64,000 nucleotides of DNA from Paenibacillus abyssi (GCF_014640295.1 NZ_BMGR01000002.1:124001-188000), one strand, 5' to 3'; shown: positions 10,893 through 21,980, numbered from the stretch's first letter. Made by a program: numbers and translations. The notes: a model not told the origin generated them from the sequence alone.

Positions 10893-11032
10893 ACGTAAAC
10901 TCTTCGGGAGCATCCGTTTCGCTCCAGTCTGCCCGAGGCTCAGGCGTGGGTTAACGCTCCAAAGCCTGGTGTTTGTTGCAGAACAGGGGGAACCCTACCG
11001 TCTCTATAACGGGACTGGGTAACCGAAATCTA

Positions 11033-12562
<1,530 letters not shown>

Positions 12563-13111
12563 CTATAGTGCTTGTGATTTCAACGATTTTTCTAAACGTG
12601 CCAGCTTGCCGGACAGGCTGCCGTCGTACAGGCGGTCGCCGATACGAACTTGAATGCCGCCGAGCAGAGCCGGTTCCACGATCTGTTCAACACGAATCTT
12701 CTTGCCGATCATCGCTCCAAAGCGAATGCCGATTTTCTGCATTTCGTCTTCTGGCAATTGCTTGGCGGTGTAGACGATAGCGTCCGCTTGTCCAAGCGCT
12801 TCGCCCGCTACTTTCTTGTAAGCACTATATACTTCTCCAATAATGTCGTTTCGGCCGCGAGAGATCAGAAGCTCTATCGTTTGAATGACCATCTCCGATA
12901 CCTTACCGGAAAGCGCCTGCTTTACAAGGTCGATCTTCTTATCGGTGGAGATATTCGGAGAAACCAAGAACTTGACGATATCCGCGTCGCCTTCCAATGC
13001 GCGAACAACGAGCATCAGTTGATCCTCTACGTCAGATACGACATTGTTTTGCTGAGCGAGCTCAAACAGTGCTTTCGCGTATCGTTTTGCAACGAGAGTT
13101 TCACGGCTCAT
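12563..13111 (-). CDS. atpH: F1Fo ATP synthase delta subunit
   Basis: Delta joins the peripheral stalk to the top of F1. The 182-residue protein shows the N-terminal helical domain beginning VAKRYAKALFELAQ and the C-terminal family signature EPALLGGIQVRIGDRLYDGSL. Its start ATG overlaps the atpF stop (ATGA). The length and order are typical. Confidence 0.95.
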   Translation of the reverse strand: MSRETLVAKRYAKALFELAQQNNVVSDVEDQLMLVVRALEGDADIVKFLVSPNISTDKKIDLVKQALSGKVSEMVIQTIELLISRGRNDIIGEVYSAYKKVAGEALGQADAIVYTAKQLPEDEMQKIGIRFGAMIGKKIRVEQIVEPALLGGIQVRIGDRLYDGSLSGKLARLEKSLKSQAL

Positions 13112-13593
13112 GGTTTGCCTCCTACCTCATTAAGGTATTGATCAACCAGTTGCTCTTGTGCTTTTTGATCGATTTGCTTATCAAGAATTTTGGAAGCAAT
13201 TTTCACAGACAAGCCGCTTACTTCGCTGCGAACTGCAGCCAGCGCTTTGTTCTTTTCTGTTTGGATATCTTGCACCGCTTCTTCCTTCAGGCGGCTGGCT
13301 TCGGCTTTTGCGGATTCAATAATAACGTCCGCTTGTTTTGTGCTCGTTGTTTTTGCTTGTTCGATAATTTCATAAGCGTCTTTACGCGCTTGTTGGAGCG
13401 CTTGCTTCTGCTCTTCCAAATGCTGCTCCGCTTGCTTACGGTTATTCTCGGCTGAAGAAATTTGCTCTTGAACGAGTTCTCTGCGCTTCTCCATGATGCC
13501 GAACAACGGACCAAAAGCGTATTTATTCAAGAGAAAGTACAATAAAACAAACGCGACGATCGCAATGACTGTTGATGTCCATACAAACTCCAA
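13108..13593 (-). CDS. atpF: F1Fo ATP synthase b subunit (TTG start)
   Basis: The b subunit is the peripheral stalk, one N-terminal membrane helix followed by a long charged coiled coil. The 161-residue product has the helix VWTSTVIAIVAFVLLYFLL, then heptad-rich sequence (KRRELVQEQISSAENNRKQ onward). I chose the TTG at 13591-13593 because AGGAG lies 9-10 nt upstream and the resulting MEFVW start is typical; a second TTG at 13614 has no site. It overlaps atpH by 4 nt. Confidence 0.94.
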   Translation of the reverse strand: MEFVWTSTVIAIVAFVLLYFLLNKYAFGPLFGIMEKRRELVQEQISSAENNRKQAEQHLEEQKQALQQARKDAYEIIEQAKTTSTKQADVIIESAKAEASRLKEEAVQDIQTEKNKALAAVRSEVSGLSVKIASKILDKQIDQKAQEQLVDQYLNEVGGKP

Positions 13594-13702
13594 TGCTGAC
13601 ACTCCTTTCCGCAAATGGTTTCCAATTAATTAGGGAACGGCAATCATAACGAAGGCGTGGAGGCTCCCGCCTTCCCCGCCTTGAAATGATTCAGTTATAC
13701 TA

Positions 13703-13954
<252 letters not shown>

Positions 13955-14016
13955 TTACATTATATGAGAATCCCGATTCCGGTCTATAAAAACCGTGGTT
14001 CAGGTTCATACGGGGG

Positions 14017-14787
14017 TTAATGTCCTTCTTCTTCGTGAACGGTTGCCTGTGAAATATAAACCATGGTGAGTACCGTAAAGAGGAAGGCTTGAATCGCACC
14101 GATAAATATACTAAATCCTTGCCAAATCGAGAGTAACGGAAAGCCGATCCATCCGAGCATCAGAATGGTCGCGATCAGTACTTCACCCGCAAAAATGTTC
14201 GCGTACAAACGAAGGGCGAGCGTGACCGGTTTCGAAATTTCCTTGATCACGTTAAGCGGGAAGAAAAACCAGTAAGGTTCGAAATAGTGTTTGAGGTAAT
14301 GCTTTGTGTTCATCATTAACCCAAGGATATGGACAAGCAGGAACACGACTATGGCCAAACCGGCCGTTACGGCAATATCTGCAGTAGGGGATTTCCACCA
14401 CGCTACGTGAGCGTATCCACCATGCTCTTCTATCGTTTCCTGAGAAATGACAACTACATTGCCCCACTTCAACTCTTCTTTGACGTCCGTTACGATACCA
14501 AACGGCAATCCGAGTAAGTTAGAGATGAAAATAAACATGATCAGCGTTGTTCCAAGCGTGATAAACCGCTTTGCCCTGTGCATCGGCATTGTGCTTGCAA
14601 TTGTGCTGTGCATGAACTCAAGCACCCATTCCATAAAGTTCTGGATCTTGGAAGGATTATGAACAGACAAGTTGCTCACCGCAGCCCTTGCAAGTGCGAA
14701 CACGAGTATACTTGAAACTAGGATCGCTATAATGGAAGAGAGATCAAAAGGTATTCCTCCGAGCTCAATAATCGGAAATACATGCAT
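14017..14787 (-). CDS. atpB: F1Fo ATP synthase a subunit
   Basis: Subunit a forms the stator half-channels next to the c-ring. The essential arginine lies in the conserved KPVTLALRLYANIFAGE block near residue 185, and the C-terminal helix ends in QAFLFTVLTMVYISQA, also conserved. The 256-residue length is normal. The gene follows atpI by 9 nt and precedes atpE. Confidence 0.96.
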   Translation of the reverse strand: MHVFPIIELGGIPFDLSSIIAILVSSILVFALARAAVSNLSVHNPSKIQNFMEWVLEFMHSTIASTMPMHRAKRFITLGTTLIMFIFISNLLGLPFGIVTDVKEELKWGNVVVISQETIEEHGGYAHVAWWKSPTADIAVTAGLAIVVFLLVHILGLMMNTKHYLKHYFEPYWFFFPLNVIKEISKPVTLALRLYANIFAGEVLIATILMLGWIGFPLLSIWQGFSIFIGAIQAFLFTVLTMVYISQATVHEEEGH

Positions 14788-14796
14788 CTACATTTT

Positions 14797-15177
14797 TCAC
14801 CCCTTTCCATTAGAATGTCTTGCATTGTGTAAGAAGGCTGTTACCAAAATCGCGAACTGCACATAAAAGCTGCCTATCAATGTGGAAGGTAAGTCGAAGT
14901 ACTCTGGAAATCGTAATGCTACTATAGCCACCAGAAGCACCATTGCTAAGCGACTGCCCATTCCGATGCTTATTCTTCTTGGTCGCTGTTCGGACATCAC
15001 ACGGTCGATGAGTGCAATTCTCCTACGGAGCAAAAGCGCATTCATTAAGCTCGCCATTATGCCGAGAATTAATCCTGCAGCCACCGTTTTGCCTTCTGGA
15101 ACAACAAACCTCATGACCAGGCAGGCTAATACAACAAAAAGAGCAGATCGCGTTGCACGTCTTATGATTTCATCCAT
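14797..15177 (-). CDS. atpI: ATP synthase-associated membrane protein AtpI
   Basis: AtpI is a small membrane protein encoded at the head of many atp operons and thought to help c-ring assembly. The 126-residue product has four hydrophobic segments with a basic middle loop (LRRRIALIDRVMSEQRPRR). The start at 15177 was chosen because GGAGG lies 6 nt upstream and gives MDEIIRRATRSALF. It overlaps the end of atpZ by 8 nt. Confidence 0.85.
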   Translation of the reverse strand: MDEIIRRATRSALFVVLACLVMRFVVPEGKTVAAGLILGIMASLMNALLLRRRIALIDRVMSEQRPRRISIGMGSRLAMVLLVAIVALRFPEYFDLPSTLIGSFYVQFAILVTAFLHNARHSNGKG

Positions 15178-15391
15178 CGGTGTCCTCCAGTACCTTTTTG
15201 ACAAGCAACACACAGGACAGAATACCGACGGCCAGACCACCGAGTACTCCCAAGACAACCCAGCCTTGCGAACCGCCAAGCCAAGAGCCCAGGAAATAAC
15301 CCAAGTAAATGCATATTGCGATGTCGAGACCCATTACGCCGACCAGACCGGCCGCACGCCAAGGATTGTCTCCTTTGCCCTTTTGATTCAT
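15170..15391 (-). CDS. atpZ: AtpZ/AtpQ-like small membrane protein
   Basis: This 73-residue protein has two transmembrane helices with glycine-rich faces (LDIAICIYLGYFLGSWLGG and VVLGVLGGLAVGILSCVLL) and a Lys-rich end. This is the AtpZ/AtpQ pattern of proteins found just before atpI in ATP synthase operons and proposed to take part in Mg2+/Ca2+ supply. It begins at ATG 15391 with GGGG 8 nt upstream and is the first gene of the operon. Confidence 0.85.
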   Translation of the reverse strand: MNQKGKGDNPWRAAGLVGVMGLDIAICIYLGYFLGSWLGGSQGWVVLGVLGGLAVGILSCVLLVKKVLEDTDG

Positions 15392-15418
15392 GGCTCATAC
15401 CCCTGTCAATCCTCATAT

Positions 15419-15448
15419 ATTTTATCGAAGCGACGCAAGGTTTGTCAA
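15419..15448 (-). promoter_or_regulatory. Putative sigma-A promoter of the atp operon
   Basis: On the minus strand a perfect TTGACA (15443-15448) is followed after 18 nt by TAAAAT (15419-15424). Transcription would begin roughly 20 nt before atpZ. Confidence 0.65.
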
Positions 15449-15500
15449 TTGATATAAATTCAAACATTTAGTGAACTGAAGTCGCAAATCTCTTGATAGA

Positions 15501-15542
15501 TATGGTTTTTAGCAGTTTCAAAACCATACAGTACAACTGTAT
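15501..15542. repeat. Two adjacent perfect inverted repeats between wecB and atpZ
   Basis: TATGGTTTT (15501-15509) pairs with AAAACCATA (15520-15528), and ATACAGT (15526-15532) pairs with ACTGTAT (15536-15542) across a 3-nt spacer. Neither is followed by a T-run on either strand. They may be a double operator or overlapping hairpins. Confidence 0.7.
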
Positions 15543-15581
15543 GCTGTACCCTTTAGCTTCATGCGCCTGTCTGCATGTTAA

Positions 15582-16730
15582 CTATGAACGTTGTGTGAAC
15601 GGGCTCGGCCTGTCCGCCAACTTGCCAAAATGATGCAAAATCGCCTGTACAATCCGGATCGACGCTTGTCCATCGCCATATGGATTTGCCGCTTTGCTCA
15701 TCCGCTCATACAGATCCGGATCGGTAAGCAAGGCTCGGGTCCGCTCAAATACACGCTGTTCATCGGTACCGACCAATTCCAGTGTGCCGGCCTTTATCCC
15801 TTCCGGTCTTTCCGTTGTATCGCGAAGCACCAGTGTCGGCACCCCGAACGACGGCGCCTCCTCCTGTAATCCTCCCGAATCCGTCAGAATCATATGGGCA
15901 TGCGGATAAAAGTTATGGAATTCGAACACATCCAGCGGTTCAATCAGCTTGATCCGCGGATGGCTGCCGAGAATTTCATTCGCCGGCTCACGCACGGCCG
16001 GATTCGGATGAACCGCGTACACAATCGCAATGTCCTCAAACTCATCGGCGATCCGTTTGACCGCGCGGAAAATATTCCGGTGCGGTTCGCCCAGCGCTTC
16101 CCGGCGGTGGGCCGTCATCAGGATGAGGCGCTTTCCTTGCGCCCACTCGATAACCGGATGCGTAAAGGCATCATCCACCGTGTATTGAAACACGTCGGTT
16201 GCCGTATTGCCGGTTACATAAATCGCAGATTCCGGCTTGTTCTCTTTGCGCAGATTGTCAGCTGACTGCTCGGTTGGAGCAAAATGAACATCGGAGAGTA
16301 CACCGGCCAGCTGCCGGTTCATTTCCTCCGGATAAGGCGACATCTTGTTCCACGTGCGCAATCCCGCCTCAACATGCCCGACTTGAATCTGCTGCAGAAA
16401 TGCCGCATAACTGGCTAGGAATGTCGTCTGCGTATCCCCGTGAACAAGCACGATGTCCGGTTTGGCCTCCCGCAGCACCGGATCAAGACCGTCAATCACT
16501 CGAATCGTTGTTTCTGTCAACGTCTGACGGTCTTTCATTACATTAAGGTCATAGTCCGGCTTGATCTTGAAGAATTCCAGCACCTGGTCGAGCATTTGCC
16601 GGTGCTGTGCAGTAACGCAAACGATGGATTCGATGTCGTCCGCGTGCTTTTGCAGTTCTAATACCAACGGTGCCATCTTGACGGCTTCGGGGCGAGTCCC
16701 GAAGATCGTCATCACTTTCAGTTTGGACAA
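15582..16730 (-). CDS. wecB: UDP-N-acetylglucosamine 2-epimerase (non-hydrolysing)
   Basis: The enzyme interconverts UDP-GlcNAc and UDP-ManNAc, the precursor for teichoic-acid linkage units and other wall glycans. The family motifs GTRPEAVKMAPL (start), HVEAGLRTWNKMSPYPEE and LTDSGGLQEEAPSFG are present in a 382-residue protein of normal size. The start is a TTG at 16730 with GGAG 9 nt upstream. It is transcribed from the upp side and followed by the atp promoter region. The Bacillus name is mnaA. Confidence 0.95.
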   Translation of the reverse strand: MSKLKVMTIFGTRPEAVKMAPLVLELQKHADDIESIVCVTAQHRQMLDQVLEFFKIKPDYDLNVMKDRQTLTETTIRVIDGLDPVLREAKPDIVLVHGDTQTTFLASYAAFLQQIQVGHVEAGLRTWNKMSPYPEEMNRQLAGVLSDVHFAPTEQSADNLRKENKPESAIYVTGNTATDVFQYTVDDAFTHPVIEWAQGKRLILMTAHRREALGEPHRNIFRAVKRIADEFEDIAIVYAVHPNPAVREPANEILGSHPRIKLIEPLDVFEFHNFYPHAHMILTDSGGLQEEAPSFGVPTLVLRDTTERPEGIKAGTLELVGTDEQRVFERTRALLTDPDLYERMSKAANPYGDGQASIRIVQAILHHFGKLADRPSPFTQRS

Positions 16731-16802
16731 AAGGGTTCACTCCTATCAAGCTTTAACGATATTATTCGAATGATTTACCTGAAAATCATGGATGCGACGG
16801 CA

Positions 16803-17432
16803 CTACTTTGTGCCAAACATCCGGTCACCGGCATCTCCCAAACCAGGAATGATATAACCGTGATCATCCAGATGCTGATCCACTGCCGCAACATGAATAT
16901 CCACGTCAGGATGTGCATCCTGCACGGCTTTGATGCCTTCAGGGGCAGCGATCAAGCACATTAATTTAAGGTGAAAGCAGCCGCGCTTCTTAAGCGCTTC
17001 GATCGCAGCATTTGCCGAACCGCCGGTTGCCAGCATCGGATCGATCACAATCAGTGTCCGCGAAACGGCGTCAGTCGGCAAATTAATATAATATTCGACA
17101 GGTTGAAGCGTCTGTGGATCGCGGAATAAACCAATGTGTCCTACTTTTGCGGAAGGGATCAGCTTAAGAATCCCGTCCACCATGCCAAGGCCGGCACGAA
17201 GAATAGGAACAAGGCCCAACATCCGGCCGGAAACAACCCGTGCCTCCGCTTCGGCGACCGGCGTGTGTACGGTAATCGTTTCCAGTGGAATATCGCGTGT
17301 AATCTCATAGGCCATCAAAGTAGCCACTTCGTCGACCAATTCTCGGAAATCCTTCGTATTCGTATTCTTGTCCCGAATAAATGTAAGTTTATGCTGAATT
17401 AACGGGTGGTCACATATAAACAATTTGCTCAT
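16803..17432 (-). CDS. upp: Uracil phosphoribosyltransferase
   Basis: Upp salvages uracil by condensation with PRPP to UMP. The PRPP loop [15 protein letters not shown] and the C-terminal uracil-binding end [16 protein letters not shown] are intact in 209 residues. The placement between glyA and the atp operon matches the Bacillus order. The gap of about 140 nt upstream holds no other gene. Confidence 0.97.
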   Translation of the reverse strand: MSKLFICDHPLIQHKLTFIRDKNTNTKDFRELVDEVATLMAYEITRDIPLETITVHTPVAEAEARVVSGRMLGLVPILRAGLGMVDGILKLIPSAKVGHIGLFRDPQTLQPVEYYINLPTDAVSRTLIVIDPMLATGGSANAAIEALKKRGCFHLKLMCLIAAPEGIKAVQDAHPDVDIHVAAVDQHLDDHGYIIPGLGDAGDRMFGTK

Positions 17433-17575
17433 GTCGAGTCTTTTCCTCCTAGCACCTACAAACCTAAAGTTGCATAACCCTGTACATTATACCATTGTCT
17501 TTTGAGCTCTGCACAGTATGTTTCAATTCACATTCAAAATCGGAAAACGGAGGCCAAAATTGTCAAGGAAATGCT

Positions 17576-18583
17576 CTATGAACTGCAGCCGCCGCCCGAA
17601 CAGCCGGAGGAACCGCCATCACTATCCCCGCCATTGCCGCTTTCCGAATCCTGCCGGCCTCCGCTGCATGCATAGCCGGAAGAACCGCCGCCATCCTGCC
17701 TTTGCTGTTCTCTTTCCATTGTTTGCATATATTCATAATATGATGCATGATCTTCCGGAGCATAGGAAAGGGAAGCGAATATCATCGCTGCGCCAAACAT
17801 GCCTGCCACGGCCGGATCATGCCGTTCCCTCTCGGGACGCTCTCTGCGTTCCATATGTGCCTGTGCCGCAATAACCTGGCTTTGGGCCCGTTCGATTAAA
17901 TACTCAACCGCAGCAGCCATGTCAGGAAACGCCGATGCAGCAGCCATGTTAAACCGCTCAGCCTGTATCTCCCTTTTATCTGCCCGCCCAAGCTTCTCCA
18001 GCATCGTTTTGGACAGTGGATACCGGTAAAACGATCCCCATATTGAGCTGCTCGCCGGCACCGGTTCAAACAGCTCGCTATAGACCCAATCAAACCAAGC
18101 CCGCTCATCTTTGTCCTTTTCCGGCTGGGCAGCCTGCAACGGCTGGGCGGCATGCGGCGCATGATGGATCATCGACCCGCAAAACCGCTCGCAAAATTGC
18201 TTGTACTCCCGCGTGAACATCAGCATCTCATGCCAAATGTCATCGACCATGGAGCTGTACATATTAACTTTGCGCATCAATGCGCTCAACAGAAAAAATC
18301 GTTTCAGCTCGAACCACAGCCAATCCCACTCCCGGTCCTTCATCTGCGGGTGTGTTCTCAATATCCGTTCCATGACCCGGTTCTCAAGATCGGCACCGCG
18401 CAATGCAGACTCAAGCCGGACAGCTGCCGGGTAAGCCGGATGGCCGGTTCGTATGCCAAGCATTTCCGGAGGTTTCTGGCGCGGCAAGCCCAGTCCCTTG
18501 TTATTCAATGATTTTCTTCCATAACGTGACAAAATAATCAAGGTTACAACAATAATGATTGCAATAACGAGGAATTCCAACAT
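17576..18583 (-). CDS. Membrane-anchored GRDP-like (DUF1399-type) protein with Gly/Ser/Cys tail
   Basis: The 335-residue product has an N-terminal transmembrane helix (residues 3-19), a helical body, and a motif around residues 108-145 (VDDIWHEMLMFTREYKQFC then GSMIHHAP). That motif resembles the VDxxWHxHxxxxxxYxxxC...G..IxH core of glycine-rich domain (DUF1399) proteins. The last ~45 residues are low-complexity Gly, Ser, Asp and Gln, ending with cysteines (SGCSGGGCSS). AGGAGGG precedes the ATG at 18583. The function is unknown; the WH motif might bind a metal. It lies between upp and glyA. Confidence 0.75.
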   Translation of the reverse strand: MLEFLVIAIIIVVTLIILSRYGRKSLNNKGLGLPRQKPPEMLGIRTGHPAYPAAVRLESALRGADLENRVMERILRTHPQMKDREWDWLWFELKRFFLLSALMRKVNMYSSMVDDIWHEMLMFTREYKQFCERFCGSMIHHAPHAAQPLQAAQPEKDKDERAWFDWVYSELFEPVPASSSIWGSFYRYPLSKTMLEKLGRADKREIQAERFNMAAASAFPDMAAAVEYLIERAQSQVIAAQAHMERRERPERERHDPAVAGMFGAAMIFASLSYAPEDHASYYEYMQTMEREQQRQDGGGSSGYACSGGRQDSESGNGGDSDGGSSGCSGGGCSS

Positions 18584-18657
18584 TTTTCATCCCTCCTGTG
18601 CGGCAGCGCTTAAAGTTTATACCATCACTTTATCACATCGCCCGTTAACCCGCACCC

Positions 18658-18691
18658 AAAAAAAGGGACGCCTGCCAGCGGCAGCGTCCCT
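18658..18691 (-). terminator. Terminator after glyA
   Basis: On the minus strand a 12-bp imperfect stem (AGGGACGCTGCC with GGCAGGCGTCCCT, one bulged G) is followed by seven T residues, 15 nt past the glyA stop. Confidence 0.9.
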
Positions 18692-18705
18692 TGATTTACA
18701 AAAGA

Positions 18706-19953
18706 TTAGTAAGTCATTCCAGGGTAGAGCGGGTATTGGGCAGTCAGGTCACGCACCATGCCTTCGGCTTTGGCCAGCACTGCCTCGTCCTTCGGATTTT
18801 TCAGCGTCAGCGCGATCACTTGCGCGATCGTTTTCATCGCAGCCGCATCCATTCCGCGGGAGGTGGCAGCAGGGGTACCGATCCGAATGCCGCTCGTTAC
18901 AAACGGGCTGGTTGGATCGAATGGAATCGCGTTTTTGTTGACTGTAATGCCCACTTGGTCCAAAACATGCTCGGCTTCTTTGCCGGTAATGTTCAGGTTG
19001 CGCGTATCAACGAGCATCAAGTGATTGTCGGTGCCGCCGGATACCAAGTTAAGACCTTCAGCAACCAAAGCGTCAGCAAGCGTCTTGGCGTTGTCCACAA
19101 CATTCTGGGCATACGTTTTGAAGCTTGGCTGCAGCGCTTCGCCGAATGCTACGGCTTTGGCAGCGATAATATGCATCAGCGGGCCGCCTTGGGAACCAGG
19201 GAATACTGCTTTGTCGATCGCTTGCGCCCATGGCTTGCGGCACAGGATCATCCCGCCGCGCGGTCCGCGAAGCGTCTTATGCGTGGTTGTCGTCACAAAG
19301 TGAGCATGCGGCACTGGGCTCGGATGCAAGCCGGCAGCGACCAGGCCCGCGATGTGAGCCATATCGACCATGAACAATGCGCCTACGTCATTGGCGATTT
19401 GTCCCAGCTTTTCAAAATCGATAATGCGCGGATAAGCGCTCGCTCCAGCAACAATCATGCGGGGGCGATGCTTGAAAGCGGCTTTGCGCACTTCTTCATA
19501 ATCAATGGTGAAGGTATCTTCGTCAACGCCGTAAGCGACGAAGTTATAGAGCAAGCCGGAAGCGTTGACCGGGCTGCCGTGCGTCAGGTGGCCGCCGTGC
19601 GCCAGGTTCATGCCAAGAACAGTGTCTCCAGGCTGCAGCGCCGCCAAATAAACAGCCATGTTGGCTTGAGCGCCCGAATGCGGCTGTACGTTCGCATGCT
19701 CTGCGCCGAACAATTCTTTGGCGCGGTTGCGGGCGATATCTTCGGCGATGTCTACATGCTCACAGCCGCCATAGTAACGTTTGCCCGGATAACCTTCAGC
19801 ATATTTGTTCGTCAGCACCGTACCCATTGCCTCAAGCACCGCTTCACTGACAATGTTCTCGGAAGCGATCAGTTCGATGTTGTCGCGTTGGCGCTGCAGC
19901 TCAAGGCCAAGCGCTTTAACCAATTCAGGATCCTGTTTGCGTAAGTTTTCCAT
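18706..19953 (-). CDS. glyA: Serine hydroxymethyltransferase
   Basis: GlyA converts serine and tetrahydrofolate to glycine and methylene-tetrahydrofolate. The PLP lysine lies in [15 protein letters not shown], and [14 protein letters not shown] carries the cofactor-contacting aspartate and histidine. The 415-residue length is standard. GGAGG lies 10 nt before the ATG at 19953. It is downstream of ywlG with a gap of about 100 nt. Confidence 0.97.
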   Translation of the reverse strand: MENLRKQDPELVKALGLELQRQRDNIELIASENIVSEAVLEAMGTVLTNKYAEGYPGKRYYGGCEHVDIAEDIARNRAKELFGAEHANVQPHSGAQANMAVYLAALQPGDTVLGMNLAHGGHLTHGSPVNASGLLYNFVAYGVDEDTFTIDYEEVRKAAFKHRPRMIVAGASAYPRIIDFEKLGQIANDVGALFMVDMAHIAGLVAAGLHPSPVPHAHFVTTTTHKTLRGPRGGMILCRKPWAQAIDKAVFPGSQGGPLMHIIAAKAVAFGEALQPSFKTYAQNVVDNAKTLADALVAEGLNLVSGGTDNHLMLVDTRNLNITGKEAEHVLDQVGITVNKNAIPFDPTSPFVTSGIRIGTPAATSRGMDAAAMKTIAQVIALTLKNPKDEAVLAKAEGMVRDLTAQYPLYPGMTY

Positions 19954-20059
19954 TTTCTAGTATCCTCCTAACCACTCTGTCCATTGCCTATTGGATGTGA
20001 ACAGACGCAGCATAATAATATAGTAGTTACCTTCAACCATCATCAGCTAAAACCTGCAA

Positions 20060-20671
20060 TTATTCGCATGTGCTGCCAGGGCTTTCCGGATTCGAAGCAA
20101 CGGCCGGCAATTCCGGATCCAGCGTATACACCGCCCGTGCGCCGCCAATCAGCTTCGGCCGCGTAACAGCCATCGTGACATGCGCAGCGCCAATCGTTCG
20201 AATCGACGGGCGGACAGGCACTGCGACACGGCGCAGATGCATCCCAATCAGCGTATCGCCGATATCGATGCCCGCATGGGCTTGAACCGTCTCCACCAGA
20301 GTAGCGGCTTGCAGATTGCGGTATGCATAAGCAGCCATCGAACCGCCTGCCTTCGGCACCGGCACCGCCGCCACTTCCTCCAGCCCGTATCGCTCCATCG
20401 CTTCCCGCGTCGTGACCAGCGCCCGGTTCAAGTGCTCGCAGCACTGATAAACCGGGTAAAAGCCCACTTCCCTGCGCACAACCTCCACACCGTCAAAAAT
20501 GGATCTCGCCGCTTCTAAAGTACCCGATGTGCCTATATGGCGCCCAAGCACCTCGCTCGTGCTTGTGCCGATGACAAGCAGCCTCCCGGCGCCGAGCTTA
20601 GCAGCGTCAACCAGCTCTCTTACTACCGTCTCCACCTGGCCGGCAATCAAACGCAAATCGAGTTCACTCAT
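20060..20671 (-). CDS. ywlG: UPF0340 family protein YwlG
   Basis: This conserved 203-residue protein of unknown biochemical function belongs to the TIGR01440/UPF0340 family. The characteristic stretches are RLLVIGTSTSEVLGRHIGT near the N-terminus and CCEHLNRALVTTRE in the middle. The start at 20671 was preferred because GAGG lies 8 nt upstream and the upstream codons to 20713 run back into the end of rpiB. Its neighbours rpiB and glyA are the same as in Bacillus. Confidence 0.9.
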   Translation of the reverse strand: MSELDLRLIAGQVETVVRELVDAAKLGAGRLLVIGTSTSEVLGRHIGTSGTLEAARSIFDGVEVVRREVGFYPVYQCCEHLNRALVTTREAMERYGLEEVAAVPVPKAGGSMAAYAYRNLQAATLVETVQAHAGIDIGDTLIGMHLRRVAVPVRPSIRTIGAAHVTMAVTRPKLIGGARAVYTLDPELPAVASNPESPGSTCE

Positions 20672-20684
20672 ATCATTATCCTCA

Positions 20685-21143
20685 TCACGGGTGAAGGGAA
20701 AATTTATCTTCAAGCTGTTTTACTTTGTTCACGCGGCCGACATGCCGTTCGCCGTTCGAGAACGGGGTATCGAGCCAGATGCGGATAATTTCCTCCGCTG
20801 CGCCTGGACCGATGACACGCTCGCCCAAGGCGATCACGTTCGTATCGTTATGTTCCCTCGTCGCTTTCGCGGAGAAAAGATCATGTACAAGTGCACAGCG
20901 AATGCCAGGCATCTTGTTAGCGGCGATCGACATGCCGATGCCCGTACCGCAAATCAGTATGCCGCGGTCTGCCCGGCCCTCAATGACACGCTCGCATACC
21001 GGGATCGCGTAATCAGGGTAATCTACGGATTGCGCGCAATCACAGCCGAAGTCTTCCACTTCGTGGCCAAGCGATTCAATAAAAGGAATAATCACGTCTT
21101 TGAGCCGGTAGCCGGCGTGATCCGCACCGATGGCGATCTTCAT
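20685..21143 (-). CDS. rpiB: Ribose 5-phosphate isomerase B
   Basis: RpiB interconverts ribose 5-phosphate and ribulose 5-phosphate. The 152-residue product has GADHAGYRLKD at the N-terminus, the active-site cysteine in CGTGIGMSIAANK, and the phosphate-binding HNDTNVIALGERV. The true start is the ATG at 21143, with AGGAGG 9 nt upstream; the open frame continues upstream without family similarity. It probably shares a transcript with ywlG, 13 nt downstream. Confidence 0.95.
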   Translation of the reverse strand: MKIAIGADHAGYRLKDVIIPFIESLGHEVEDFGCDCAQSVDYPDYAIPVCERVIEGRADRGILICGTGIGMSIAANKMPGIRCALVHDLFSAKATREHNDTNVIALGERVIGPGAAEEIIRIWLDTPFSNGERHVGRVNKVKQLEDKFSLHP

Positions 21144-21240
21144 AAGGTTGAACCTCCTCATTAATTCTGCCAAAGAGCGGACAAGCCATGGCCCTCTGGC
21201 ACTCCATGTCCCTATTATACCACTTAACCCGCCTAAAAGA

Positions 21241-21278
21241 CGAAAAGAGCATGACGTGTTGTTCACACGCTGCTCTTT
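21241..21278 (-). terminator. Terminator after the arginine phosphatase gene
   Basis: AAAGAGCA (21244-21251) and TGCTCTTT (21271-21278) form an 8-bp outer stem, and an inner CGTGT/ACACG stem stacks on it. The minus-strand exit is TTTTCGTCTTTT. Confidence 0.7.
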
Positions 21279-21407
21279 GCCCAGGCGACCGGCCGTATGT
21301 TCCGATGCTCCACTGTGGTTACCCACTTCCGTCGCCAGTCACATCGGATCCGTCTTTAATGCTTTTATCATAACGGAAATGCCGCTTAAAATCAATCCTT
21401 CTTTCAT

Positions 21408-21980
21408 CTACAGCTTGCGCAAAAGCCTGTCTATCGCTTCGGCGATTTCATCGGCCGTCTTTTGATACTGAACCAGTGTGCCGCCGAACGGATCTGCGAT
21501 ATCAAAGCTCGGAATCCGCTGCTCCAGTTCAAACAGGCGGGCACGCTCCGCGTCGGACAGCTGGCCTCCTAAAGCCTGCTTCATGTGCATCTCGGTGTAC
21601 AAACGCTCCAGCTCCTCGATATCAGACAGCACGGCTTCATCATCAATTACATATTCTTTTAACGTATAAGCTTTCTCCACTGCCTGCGGATAACGCTCCA
21701 GCAGATGGCGTTTGTGGCCTGCGGTCATCGTCAGGATCAAATCTGCCCATGCGATCGAGTCAAGGGTCAAAGCGCGCGATGACCCGGAATGATTGATCCG
21801 TCTCAGCCGGAGCGTCTCGGTCGCATTCGCGGAAACAGGCAGCCCATCCAATGTCGAGACGCCCGCCGACCTCACTTCAAGCTCAATCCCTTTCAAAAGA
21901 GCTTGCTCGCGAAGCAAAGCCTCCGCCATCGGACTGCGGCAGGTGTTGCCGGTGCAGACGAATAAAATCCGTTTCTTCAC
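21408..21980 (-). CDS. ywlE: Low-molecular-weight phosphatase, protein-arginine phosphatase type
   Basis: The fold is that of low-molecular-weight tyrosine phosphatases, but the P-loop reads VCTGNTCRSP. A threonine in the fifth loop position is the known determinant that makes YwlE specific for phospho-arginine, opposing McsB. The catalytic aspartate is in IADPFGG near the C-terminus. The start is a GTG at 21980 with AAAGGAG upstream, giving VKKRILFVCTGN; product 190 residues. No McsB gene is in the window. It lies between mntP and rpiB as in Bacillus. Confidence 0.92.
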   Translation of the reverse strand: MKKRILFVCTGNTCRSPMAEALLREQALLKGIELEVRSAGVSTLDGLPVSANATETLRLRRINHSGSSRALTLDSIAWADLILTMTAGHKRHLLERYPQAVEKAYTLKEYVIDDEAVLSDIEELERLYTEMHMKQALGGQLSDAERARLFELEQRIPSFDIADPFGGTLVQYQKTADEIAEAIDRLLRKL

